From Nemertoderma westbladi (lineage: Eukaryota > Xenacoelomorpha > Nemertodermatida > Nemertodermatidae), in NCBI GenBank assembly GCA_032718475.1, contig JAUCBJ010004922.1:1-28335 (forward strand): a stretch of DNA of 28,335 nucleotides, given 5' to 3'. Positions 8,281-16,892 of this stretch are shown here, in pieces (the first letter of the stretch is position 1; the number at the start of each line of letters is the position of its first letter). The notes beneath the pieces were generated by a model. It made no database searches and was not told the origin of the DNA. It saw only the letters and a list, made by a program, of their open reading frames with translations. The position numbers and the translations under genes are program-made.

Positions 8281-8312
8281 GGTTGTGGGCACCGCAAGCG
8301 CCACGTAGTTAG
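8281..8312 (+). repeat. GTGGGCACCGYAAGCGCCAC motif, copy 2
   Basis: Second copy of the block at 7631-7662, sharing the following CACGTAGTTAGA. It marks the end of the hairpin arrays. Confidence 0.7.
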
Positions 8313-8580
8313 AAGAGTGGAGTAGAGTTAGCAGAGCTAGTGGAGTAGAGTTAGCAGAGCTAGTGGAGTAGAGTTAGTAGAGCTAGTTAAGCAGAGTTGG
8401 TAGACTCAGAGGAGTCAAGTAGAGTTGGTAGAAGTAGAAAGTTAGAAGGAGTTAGTTAGACTTAGTAGAGAGTTAGAGTCAGTAGAAAGTTAGAGGCTCT
8501 CAGTTAGAGCTAGAAGTAGTAAGAGTTAGTAGTTAGCAGAGTTAGTTAGATAGTTAGAGTTAGTAAGCAGTAGGTAGACA
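8313..8580 (+). repeat. AG/TTAG-rich degenerate repeats
   Basis: GAGTAGAGTTAGCAGAGCTA-type units of about 23 bp are repeated near 8322-8390, grading into looser GTTAGA-rich sequence. No hairpin stems or coding are evident. Confidence 0.6.
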
Positions 8581-8960
8581 GTATGATAGCACAGGGGTAG
8601 CATTAGAGATTAAAGCCTTAGGGAGTGGCAAGAGAGATAGCGAGAGGTGGTATGGAGATAGTGTGGAGATAGTGTGAGCGCAATTCAAGCGTGGGGGGGA
8701 AGGAGTAAGAGGCTGAGTAAGGGACAGAGAAGTCCGAGAGTAGAGTGAAAGGAGAGTAGAGTCAAGGGCGAAAGTGTTGGGGAAACAAAAATCGTGTGAG
8801 AGACGAGCACGATCGGCCCGACATGGACGCCAGGCGTAAAGGGTAGCGTTATCATACCCAGAGGGAGCGGCCTGGAAAGCCGACTCCGAGAGAAAAGATT
8901 TCCACCCCACACCCGATGCTAGATCGGGATCCAGCGGGATTGTAACGCACTTTTTGGTTG
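8581..8960 (+). other. Non-repetitive 3' untranslated part of LTR element
   Basis: Between the repeat arrays and the polypurine tract lies about 380 bp without tandem repeats or a credible ORF. It includes a CGGGATCC word (about 8929) matching the LTR-end hairpin arm. It may hold cis-acting signals, but none can be assigned. Confidence 0.4.
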
Positions 8961-8989
8961 ATGCTATCTTCTTACCGGGAAGATAGCAT
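8961..8989 (+). other. Perfect 11-bp hairpin abutting the polypurine tract
   Basis: ATGCTATCTTC (8961-8971) and GAAGATAGCAT (8979-8989) are exact reverse complements around loop TTACCGG. The next base begins the polypurine tract, so a structured RNA element directly precedes the plus-strand primer site. Confidence 0.85.
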
Positions 8990-8998
8990 GGGGGGGAG
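8990..8998 (+). promoter_or_regulatory. Polypurine tract (plus-strand primer)
   Basis: GGGGGGGAG lies immediately before the TG of the 3' LTR, the expected place and composition for the RNase H-resistant primer of plus-strand synthesis. Confidence 0.85.
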
Positions 8999-9536
8999 TG
9001 TTAGCTTATTCAATCCCGCCAACACCCCATAAAGTTATTAGCCGATAAGCAATATTGGGAGCCACGAGATTGGGCAATTAACCAACTCGTGCCATCCCAA
9101 TAAGAGTGGGAAGGAAGCACACAATAGAGGGTCAGGGGCCAAACCCCTAACCCAAAGGAAACAGGTGGAGTGAACGGGAATACTCCACGGGGCGCCAACA
9201 AGGGTACTAGCCAATCAGGGGGGGGAATGGCATCGATTGAGTAGCAGTAAGGCCACCGTGCAATATAACCAATAACCTATTAATCAGTGATTCAGTTATC
9301 TCAGTGCAGCAGTGCTAGCGTAGGGTACAGCCAATTAGTTTAGTTAGGGGATCACGGGACTTTAGTTACCGTATCCCGCCTACCGTATAATTCACAATAT
9401 ATCTATATCCTATAACCTATTATTATACACCGAACTTCAGAACTCAGTTATCTCTATTTCACTCTTATACACGGCGGGGACGCGTGGACTAAATACCACA
9501 TCGGATAAATCGGGATCCCTCCTGGATCCCGTCACA
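8999..9536 (+). repeat. 3' LTR (538 bp)
   Basis: Direct repeat of the 5' LTR with one extra A. It starts directly after the polypurine tract and is followed by the second CGAAA duplication at 9537-9541. The shared termini TGT...ACA are standard for LTR elements. Confidence 0.95.
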
Positions 9537-9541
9537 CGAAA

Positions 9542-9687
9542 AGTTATACCCTTTCAGCCTTTTGTTGTCCCTTTAATGACTTTTGATGTCCTTTAATGAC
9601 TTTTTATGTATGTATTTCTCCAAACTGTCAGACTGCTGATTTCTGGACTGTCAGACAGTTGATTTCAACATGCCTATGCCAAAACAT
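9542..9687. repeat. Remnant of 62-bp host minisatellite, left of transposon
   Basis: It contains TTTAATGACTTTT repeats and one unit of a degenerate minisatellite with the words GATTTCTGG, GACAGTT and TGCCAAAACAT. The same unit continues on the right side of the 9688-11542 insertion, showing this was one array before insertion. Confidence 0.6.
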
Positions 9688-10145
9688 GGTACGTACTAAA
9701 AGGTAGAACGATCTATAACGGGCTATAACGATCTATAACAGTATAACGGGCTATAACGATCTATAGCGGGCTATAACTTCCTATAACAAACTATAACCAT
9801 CTATAACGCGCTATAATCTGAAAATTTACAATAAAAAAACATATTTTAGAATGGATTTATTTTCCTAGTCAGTAATTTAAATACGCAATTTGGTTTTTTA
9901 GTCCATAATGCTTTTCATCTTTGTGGTATCACGAAATCAGTCATTACTGCATTAGTTAGCATGCCACTACTGCATTATCTGACTATCAGACAGTGCAGCA
10001 GTGGAGAGGTCTCCCATCTCTCTGTCTATCCTCCATCCTGCTATCCGCTGTCAGCTTCTGGTCTATATAGAATACAGGAATATAGTGAGCAATATAGGCC
10101 AATAAAAAAACTTACCAGTATCAATTAGGCATAGGCAGATAGGCC

Positions 10146-11324
10146 GGGTGTTTGAAAAAGGTGGACTGGACACAGAAAACATGGACAACGGACAGACCAA
10201 TCACGGGCGATTTGCGTCACACAGCTTGTCCACCTTTTTCAGCTTTGTTGTCCACCTTTTTCAAATTTGAATAAAATGGACTGGGTTGAGAAAGAACAGG
10301 CAATGAATTGACCAATCAGATTGATTTGCACATTAGAGCAGCTCTGTCCACGTTTTTCAAAAAATTTCAGAAGGTTTTTATATATTCTGGGATTATTATT
10401 GTTATTATTATCCCATACTTACTGTGACCAACCGAAGTTGTCGAAATAGGCCTAGTTCAATAATATGGGGCGAGCCACGAAGTCTGAGAGCTGAGCTTTA
10501 CAGCCTTAGCATCAATATTGGAACGTCAATATTCTAACTCATTCATTACAGTATAAAGTTAATTATAATAACTACCTATTGTACTGTGAGGGAAATATAA
10601 TATGCTTTATTTACCGCTCATCCCGAGATCTGTTATCAAACGACCGAGCGCACCGAGGGAGGTAAATAAGTCCCCATATTTTGGGAGTGGAGGTCCGAAA
10701 CCCTAATTCAAAGTGGAAATGGAGGCCCAAAGCCTTAATTATAAAACAGTCATGTAACCCCAACCTTAAATATTTTGGATCCTAAATTCCACAAAATTTC
10801 TTAGATTAGAACATCGGGACTTTAGGTCTACTAATGACAGTTTTAATTAGGGTTTGGACCTGACCAGCAAACCCAACCACAAAAATAAACCAATAAATCA
10901 AAGTTAATGTGCTGTACGGTACGCTAGACCTACTATTAATATACTGTAAGTCTATAGGAGGGCAATCCGCAGGGGGGGGGGGGGGGGGGGTGGGGGTAGC
11001 GGCAGCATTCTTAATGCAACTGCTTCCAGCATGCCCATTATAGATAGATAATTGAAACCTGAAAAAGGTGGACAGTCCAATCACTAATAATAGCATTGCT
11101 TTAATACGTTTCTGATTGGTCAGACTATTATCTATGTTTTTTGTGCATGTGTCCTGTCCACCTTTTTCAAACACACATCTTATTCCCAATTATGTAACTA
11201 AGAAAGCGGAAACTTGAAAAAGGTGGACAGACCAATTGCTACAAACTGCTTTGCTTAATACGTTTCTGATTGGTCTGTCCGTTGTCCATGTTTTCTGTGT
11301 CCAGTCCACCTTTTTCAAACACCC
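10146..11324. mobile_element. Nested TIR transposon with perfect 58-bp ends, 9-bp TSD
   Basis: TIRs at 10146-10203 and 11267-11324 are identical over 58 bp, starting GGGTGTTTGAAAAAGGTGGA. The perfect duplication AGATAGGCC flanks the element (10137-10145 and 11325-11333). It is non-autonomous: no transposase frame is present. Internal copies of the TIR core (TTGAAAAAGGTGGAC and its complement) occur near 10217-10262, 10360, 11055-11175 and 11213-11240, forming further fold-back modules. The 9-bp TSD suggests a Mutator-like family different from its host element. Perfect TIRs suggest recent movement. Confidence 0.88.
10972..10990. repeat. G19 homopolymer
   Basis: Nineteen G residues followed by TGGGGGT inside the nested transposon. 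Its length in the assembly may be unreliable. Confidence 0.9.
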
Positions 11325-11542
11325 AGATAGGCCTACCCTAATTTTTAACCTGCGGTATTTTTCAGACCACCGTGCAGCCGTGTTAATCCAAAAGTTAAAC
11401 ACACCCATGGGGGGTTTTTTAATGTAAATTTTCATATTATAGCTCGTTATAGGTGGTTTATAGCTTGTTCATAGAAATTTATAGCGCCGCGTTATAGATC
11501 GTTATAGCACGTTATAGATTGTTCTACATTTTAGTACGTACC

Positions 11543-11900
11543 CCAAAACATTCAAAATTTGTTGATTTCTGGTCTGTCGGACAGTTAGTTTCACTATGCC
11601 TGTGCCAAAACATTCCAAATTCCATGATTTATAGACTATAAGATAGATTTCCATATACGCCTGTGGTAAAAGACTCTAAATTTAATAGTTTGTGGTTGTT
11701 GTCGATAATCGATTACCACATGACGTAGCAAAACACTCATTTTATAGCCAAAAACAATTACCAATTGATGGAAAGTAGCAGGTTAAGGCCGGATTTTCTA
11801 ACCAAAACAATAAAAAGTCACTTTACCAAATGAAGGAAAGGAGCAGGTTACAGGAGGCTAGCTTTTCTAACCAAAACAATAAACGGTCACTTTACCAAAT
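11543..11900. repeat. 62-bp degenerate minisatellite grading into 68-bp array
   Basis: CCAAAACATTC units start at 11543 and 11605 (62 bp). From about 11750 the 68-bp unit containing GGAGCAGGTTAC and CTAACCAAAACAATAAA begins, with two copies before the next transposon insertion. Confidence 0.75.
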
Positions 11901-12480
11901 GGGTGACAGACCGATCGTAATCAGGATCGAATATAACATAGTTTTTATGAATCGAACGTAACCTCAATTATGTTACATTGGATCTTATAACTATGTTACA
12001 TTCGATCTACAAATTACTAAGCTCGAATGTAACACATTTATTTCAGTTGTGTTTTGATTTCAGGAGTTAACCGATGAAATGCTTCGTTTATTTACAGGAA
12101 GAAAGCGTTTGGAGAGTACAAAACAAAGACCCAACAGCCCAAGACGAAAATTAAGTAACCTGCATAATCTTGTAACATGTGTTAACTTTCGTTTATTGTT
12201 TTGGTTCCCCCCAACACGCTTCTGTAACCTGCTCCTTTCAGCCTTTAAATAAAAGTAACCTGCATAATCTTGTAACATGTGTTAACTTTCGATTATTGTT
12301 TTGGTTCTACCAACACGCCTCTGTAACCTGCTCCTTTAAATAGCAATGTTACATTCGGGCTTAGTAATTTGTAGATCAAATGTAACATAGTTATATGATT
12401 CAATGTAACATAATTGCGGTTACATTCGATATGTAATAACTATGTTACATTCGATCCTGATTACGTTCGGTCATGTATCC
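11901..12480. mobile_element. 580-bp TIR element in 68-bp minisatellite, 9-bp TSD
   Basis: The left arm (11901 to about 12033) and the reverse complement of the right arm (about 12345-12480) align for about 125 bp, sharing GACCGAtCGTAATCAGGATC-type sequence and ATGTTACATTCGAT words. The 9-bp duplication TTACCAAAT lies at 11892-11900 and 12481-12489. The interior (12153-12340) is a 100-bp tandem duplication. Each unit contains, in inverse orientation, sequence homologous to the surrounding 68-bp minisatellite (GTAACCTGCTCCTTT, TTTATTGTTTTGGTT). It has no transposase. It is likely a Mutator-like MITE, by TSD length and TIR length. Confidence 0.8.
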
Positions 12481-12950
12481 TTACCAAATCAGGGAAAGGA
12501 GCAGGTTACAGAGGCTAGCCTTTCTAACCAAAACAATAAACAATCACTTTTACCAAATGAAGGAAAGGAGCAGGTTACCTAGATGGTATTTTCTAACCCA
12601 AAACAATAAACGATAACATTACCAATTGAGAGAAAGGAGCAGGTTACAGAGGCGGGATTTCCTAACCAAAACAATAAACGATCACTTAACTAATTGAGGG
12701 AAAGGATCAGGTTACAGAGGCGCTATGTTCTAACCAAAACAATAAACGATCACTTAACTAATTGAGGGAAAGGGGCAGGTTACAGAGGCGGGATTTTCTA
12801 ACCAAAACAATAAACAGTCACTTTACAAAATGAAGGAAAGGAGCAGGTTACAGAGGCGGGCCTTTCTAACCAAAACAATAAACGGTCACTTTACCAAATC
12901 AGGGAAAGGAGCAGGTTACAGAGGCGGGATTTTCTAACCAAAACAACCGG
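12481..12950. repeat. 68/69-bp minisatellite, about 7 units
   Basis: GCAGGTTAC (or TCAGGTTAC) recurs at 12501, 12570, 12639, 12707, 12775 and onward at 68-69-bp spacing. Each unit has GAAAGGAGCAGGTTACAGAG and CTAACCAAAACAATAAACG. It continues the array to the left of the 11901-12480 insertion. Confidence 0.9.
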
Positions 12951-13010
12951 TCAGCCGGTAGGCCTACCATTGCCGTATTTAAATGGCAGGCTACACAGTA
13001 GGCCTACAGC

Positions 13011-13034
13011 AGTACCGGTGCCGGCACCGGTACT
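13011..13034. repeat. 24-bp perfect palindrome
   Basis: AGTACCGGTGCC followed by its exact reverse complement GGCACCGGTACT. Nearby are the palindromes GGTAGGCCTACC (12957-12968) and GTAGGCCTAC (12998-13007). No function can be assigned. Confidence 0.85.
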
Positions 13035-13099
13035 AAAATACCTGCTTTATTCCTACATCTGTACATACAATACAGCAATACTGCAAAATAGTGCTCTAT

Positions 13100-13302
13100 A
13101 TACTAATACCGGTACTGATAGCCTGAGAGAACAGCTGTAGAGAAACCGGTAGCATGGAACCTAACGGTAAATTTCTGGAGGACATAAAAAGTAAAAAAAA
13201 ACTAATTCCGGTACTGATAGCCTGAGAGAACAGCAGTAGAAAAACCGGTAGCATGGAACCTAACGGTAAATTTCTGGAGGACATAAAAAGTAAAAAAAAA
13301 GG
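13100..13302. repeat. 99-bp tandem duplication
   Basis: CCGGTACTGATAGCCTGAGA occurs twice at a 99-bp offset (GGTACTG at 13111 and 13210). Both units end in GGAGGACATAAAAAGT plus an A run. The copies differ at only a few bases. Confidence 0.88.
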
Positions 13303-13386
13303 ACATCATGAGTGATTTAAACGGACAATGAAATTATTGCGTAATGACTGAAGGACAGAAGACAGGAAGGACTACCGGTCCGTCTG

Positions 13387-14251
13387 CCAGGTTGGAATTC
13401 ATGCTGCAAAACTCGGACGCGTATACCTGCGCGAATGACCGCGAACCAGATGCGCGTTGCGCAGCAGCGCGCAGCTCTGATGCGCACCACAGAAATTAAT
13501 TGAAATCACGAAAATAACAAATGTGAAAATAAATCACAAAAAAATTTCGCTCGCTTCGCTTGCGTTTATTTTTCATTTCACATTCTTCGAACAGCCAAAA
13601 TGTCTCTTTCTATCATTTCACGAAAACAGAGCTGAAAATTTATCAATTTATTTTAACTAATATTGATATGTATTTATTATATTTAAGTTAGTAAACAGGT
13701 AAAGTCAGAAAGTAACAATGTATTAAGTATGACTTAATTAGGCCTATCACATTCACATTATATAAGCCAACTGTATGTTAAAGACTAATTATTATACACA
13801 GTATTACTGGCTGACTGGTACCTAATGATAATGAAGTATTGCATATTTATTCAAATTGTATACAGTATAGACTATAGAGTAATGTGTAGTGGATTACAAA
13901 AATATTTTTTAATATTAACAATTTTTTGATTGATTGATTGATTGCATTTAACTGATTAAATTTATTAGGTAGATTCAACTGCATTTAACTGTTTAATTTA
14001 TTATGTAGATGCAACATACTGTACTAAGATAAAGCTTTGAACGAAACGCTCAAACTTGTAAAAAAGGAGTGTTAAATTGTTCTTAAGGGCTGTACGATTT
14101 TTTGAGATATGCATGACATGACTGAATGAGCTACGTGATTTTGTATGGAGTTTGGATTTTGTATGAGGTGCGCGACGAGCCAATTTCAGGTGCGCGGTGA
14201 TCTCGAAGCAACAAAACGTACCTGCGCGCTCATGCATGAATTCCAACCTGG
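13387..14251. mobile_element. hAT-like non-autonomous element, 8-bp TSD
   Basis: The 18-bp termini CCAGGTTGGAATTCATGC (13387-13404) and GCATGAATTCCAACCTGG (14234-14251) are perfect inverted repeats. An 8-bp duplication TCCGTCTG flanks them (13379-13386, 14252-14259). Subterminal regions carry TGCGCG-type words on both sides (about 13421-13490 and 14165-14232), as subterminal motifs of hAT elements often do. The 865-bp interior is AT-rich with a GATT run (13927-13944) and a roughly 38-bp tandem duplication (13944-14012), and it has no transposase. hAT is inferred from TSD length. Confidence 0.78.
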
Positions 14252-14259
14252 TCCGTCTG

Positions 14260-14540
14260 TCCGACTACTGTATGCTGTAGGGGTAGGCCTACTATACAGC
14301 CAGGCCTCAAGTCAGGGCCTATACAACAGGCTGATAGACCTACTACGTGTACTACAGGCAGACAGGAGTGGCCCTGATTACTAGCTAAGTCCAATTCATT
14401 TCATAAATAAGTACCTAATAGTAATACAGTAGTAATATAAAGTACCTACTGTAACTGCCTAATAACAGAATAATGATAGCCCTATAACTATGAACTAACA
14501 GTATAAAGCAATGAAGTAATAAGGCAGGGATTTTTTTATG
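14260..14540. other. Unassigned spacer
   Basis: It contains GTAGGCCTACT-type words and short AT-rich sequence. No gene, array or element boundary was recognised. Confidence 0.4.
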
Positions 14541-15803
14541 TCCGTTCATTTGATCTGGAAAGAAAGCCTCATGAAGGTCCTCTACAAGGGCAAAGGCGAT
14601 AGAGATGACCCTAACTCATACAGGGGTATTTCCTTACTATATAACGCTTACAAACTTTTTACCTGTCTTATCGAGAAGAGGCTGCGAAATAAAATAGGTT
14701 AAAAAATACCAGCAGAACAGTTTGGATTCATGCCTGGGAAGGCGACAAACATACCCTTGGTTCAATTTATTAATAGAATTCATTCGAACTTATCTGTGCC
14801 AAGAAAACCATTGTTTATGGTTTACATCGATTTTCGCAAAGCGTTCGATTCGGTGCCCCGCACTAAGCTGTTATTCAAGCTGCGAACTGTTTTTAATATT
14901 GCAGGGAATCTTTATAAAATAATCCGAGCAATTCTATCCCCGAATTATATACAGATATATGATGGTATACGCAAGTCTAAAGTAATTAAACAAACACGAG
15001 GTCTACTTCATGGCGATGGCCTGAGCCCGCTACTACTGTATTTATCGCATACATATTTGATGTTGTCATGGTTATTAAAGATGCCGCTGTCCGTTTTGGT
15101 GAATTGATTGTACTGCTGTTTGCTGATGATTTGCCTTTTACGGGCACTCCCGGGAAGCAGTCCAGGCTGGACTGGACGCGATTTCTAAATGGTTTAGAAG
15201 TAAATTTAAGTAAATCATCAGTGATGAAGTTCCGCCGAGGTGGTCGTCTTGCTAATAATGACAAATTCACCTTCAATGGAAAGCAAATGAAGATAGAAAA
15301 TTCTTATAAATATCTAAGAGTAACACTACAAACTAAATTAAACTTCTCTAAACACATCACCAACGTCGTACAGTATGTAAATCACTGACCGCCGTTCACT
15401 CAATTTCAAAGCCTAACATGCTGTCTCTCAACACTGCCTTCAAATTATTTGAACTGAAAGTAAGTCCAATAGCAACGTACTGTCTCCGCGAAATATGGCC
15501 CTTCTTAACTGCGAACAATTTACATTCTATGGATAAAATCTTGGCATCGTATCTAAAGAAAGTCCTAGGTTTACACAAATCTACGAGGAACCGACTGGTG
15601 TTTGGATTGTGTGACACCAAATACTACGCTGTCTCGATTAAAGAAAAATTGAACTTGACCTGCACTGAAGAATACAATAAATATATCCAGCAGCTCGACG
15701 AGAAGATACAAGAAATTCCATCTGCGTTCTGGAACAACAGGACATTTACTGACCGGACATGGACTAACGCAAATAAGAAAAACCGCCACATTGTAACTAG
15801 GTT
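14541..15803 (+). pseudogene. Non-LTR retrotransposon reverse transcriptase, decayed
   Basis: Successive frames encode reverse-transcriptase blocks in the right order: YKGKGDRDDPNSYRGISLL (about 14580-14640), EQFGFMPGK (about 14715), IDFRKAFDSVP (14827-14860), GLLHGDGLSPLL (14998-15035, His where Gln is usual), and LFADDL (15118-15135), followed by the thumb and C-terminal region to 15803. An in-frame TAA follows near 14699, a frame change lies near 15060, and another near 15375. So this is a dead copy, truncated at its 5' side with no endonuclease domain visible. Its reading resumes at 16736 on the other side of a younger retrotransposon. Clade is uncertain (Jockey/R1/CR1-type). Confidence 0.85.
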
Positions 15804-15814
15804 TGCGATACACG

Positions 15815-16724
15815 CAATAACCAAATAACTAAGACCATAACTCCACCTACTGGCTCCAGAAGTCGAGGAAATCCTGCCAAGTACCTAACTGATCTAGACT
15901 TTGCTGATGACTTAGGAGTACTCTCAGAATCATTAGAGGGAGCCCAGCGGCTCCTCAGCTCATTAGAACATGCTGCTTCTAGTGTTGGTCTTTTTATTAA
16001 CTCCAGAAAGACCAAAATTCTGACAGTTAACTTTGAAAGTCCTCAGCAAGTCTCTGATCGGATGAGCATAAGCTCAAAGGATGGTATGCTTGAGCATGTG
16101 GACGACTTCTGTTACCTGGGATCATGGATCCGGAAGTCAGGTGAGGACCTTCGAATACGTAAGGGAAAGGCATGGGCAGCCTTGAATAGGCTTTCCAGGA
16201 TTTGGAAGTCACCTAGAATTAATCGGAAACTTAAGGTCCGATTATTTAGAGCAGCAGTAGTTCCACTACTCCTCTACGGGAGTCCATGCTGGGCTCTAAC
16301 TGCTGAGGACACCAAATCTCTGGATGGCACATTCACAAGAATGCTACGCCGGGTACATTGTGTCAAGTACAATGCACACATCTCCAACCAGACACTATAT
16401 AACATTGGAGGTGTCTCATTGGTTCCCCCAAGCTTGACACTAGAACAAAATCGCCTCCGCTTTGCAGGACATTGCTTTCGCCGTGAGGACCAGCCAGTGC
16501 ATAATCTTGTACTTTGGCAGCCTCATGGCGTGAATAAGCATGGTGGACAGCCCATGACTTTCTTGAGACGCATCTTAAAGGACACTGGCCTTAAAGATGC
16601 GGATGATCTAGCAAATGTCATGGGTGATAGGGAGTTGTGGCGGTGCAATTTTGTTGACAAGCCGGCACAGCATTCTTAAAAATGCAGCTGCAATGCAGCA
16701 TGCCGATCCTAGTAGTAGTAGTAG
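15815..16724 (+). mobile_element. 5'-truncated RTE-like retrotransposon nested in older RT
   Basis: The perfect 11-bp duplication TGCGATACACG flanks the insertion (15804-15814, 16725-16735). The 3' end is a short UTR plus a (TAG)n tail, as in the copy at 1762-2045. The copy starts inside the reverse-transcriptase domain just before its FADD motif. Removing it would rejoin the two halves of the older pseudogene. Confidence 0.9.
15816..16679 (+). CDS. Reverse transcriptase C-terminal part (RTE-like), truncated
   Basis: The frame is uninterrupted from the insertion's 5' end to TAA at 16677-16679, about 287 codons. It carries the catalytic box LDFADD (about 15895-15912), the GLFINSRKTK box (about 15988-16017), the YLGSWIRKSG block (about 16113-16142), LLLYGSPCWAL (about 16269-16301) and a C-terminal RLRFAGHCFRREDQP region with a closing CNFVDKPAQHS. 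These match the thumb/C-terminal half of non-LTR reverse transcriptases widespread in marine invertebrates. The endonuclease and the N-terminal half of the polymerase are missing, so the fragment is inactive, yet it carries no stop. Clade RTE is inferred from the simple-repeat 3' tail and lack of a poly-A. Confidence 0.82.
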   Translation, partial: NNQITKTITPPTGSRSRGNPAKYLTDLDFADDLGVLSESLEGAQRLLSSLEHAASSVGLFINSRKTKILTVNFESPQQVSDRMSISSKDGMLEHVDDFCYLGSWIRKSGEDLRIRKGKAWAALNRLSRIWKSPRINRKLKVRLFRAAVVPLLLYGSPCWALTAEDTKSLDGTFTRMLRRVHCVKYNAHISNQTLYNIGGVSLVPPSLTLEQNRLRFAGHCFRREDQPVHNLVLWQPHGVNKHGGQPMTFLRRILKDTGLKDADDLANVMGDRELWRCNFVDKPAQHS

Positions 16725-16735
16725 TGCGATACACG

Positions 16736-16890
16736 GGTTCCATCATCTCATATGCACTAACCGAGATTATCATGCACCGTCCGACGACTGTGTTTGCCGT
16801 TTGTGTAAAGGACAAGCTTCTCTCTACCATCTACCCGATTGTAGGAACAACCATCGTAGCCTAACTGAGTGGACTTCAGTAACAATCTAA
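16736..16890 (+). pseudogene. C-terminal end of the older reverse transcriptase
   Basis: This is the continuation of the 14541-15803 pseudogene beyond the nested insertion, starting right after the second TSD copy and ending with TAA at 16888-16890. It encodes a Cys/His cluster, CVCRLCKGQASLYHLPDC, of the C-x2-C-x7-H-x3-C kind common at the C-terminus of non-LTR retrotransposon ORF2 proteins. The frame agrees with the thumb region once the insertion and one TSD copy are discounted. Confidence 0.75.
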
Positions 16891-16892
16891 CT

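Larger units (their letters stand above)
2377..9536 (+). mobile_element. Complete non-autonomous LTR retrotransposon, BEL/Pao-like gag, no pol
   Basis: Two near-identical LTRs (2377-2913 and 8999-9536) begin TGTTAG and end TCACA, and are flanked by a 5-bp duplication CGAAA (2372-2376, 9537-9541). A G7AG polypurine tract sits directly before the 3' LTR. The interior holds a GC-rich gag-like reading frame (3030-6757) with two zinc knuckles near its end, followed by about 2.2 kb of tandem hairpin repeats. No aspartic protease, reverse transcriptase, RNase H or integrase motif is visible, so pol must be supplied in trans. The knuckle layout and 5-bp TSD fit BEL/Pao; this family call is inference. 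The LTRs differ by about five substitutions and one single-base indel, implying a fairly recent insertion. Confidence 0.9.
9688..11542. mobile_element. Long-TIR DNA transposon, 9-bp TSD (Mutator-like, non-autonomous)
   Basis: The ends GGTACGTACTAAAA (9688) and TTTTAGTACGTACC (to 11542) are inverted repeats that continue inward about 130-150 bp. Each arm is made of 10-bp CTATAACNNN units and ends near TGAAAATTTACA. The perfect 9-bp duplication CCAAAACAT flanks it (9679-9687, 11543-11551). Long TIRs and a 9-bp TSD fit Mutator-like elements. No transposase is seen, and the middle is occupied by a second transposon (10146-11324). The arms have diverged slightly from each other, so it is older than the element inside it. 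Confidence 0.85.

Noticed and set aside
7631-8998. Search for protease, reverse transcriptase, RNase H or integrase in the LTR element
   Set aside because: No frame with DTG/DSG, YxDD, HHCC or DDE context was found; the region is tandem repeats and a short unique segment.
11190-11435. Short open frames on both strands near the inner transposon end
   Set aside because: They straddle TIR and TSD boundaries of two nested elements and have no recognisable motif.
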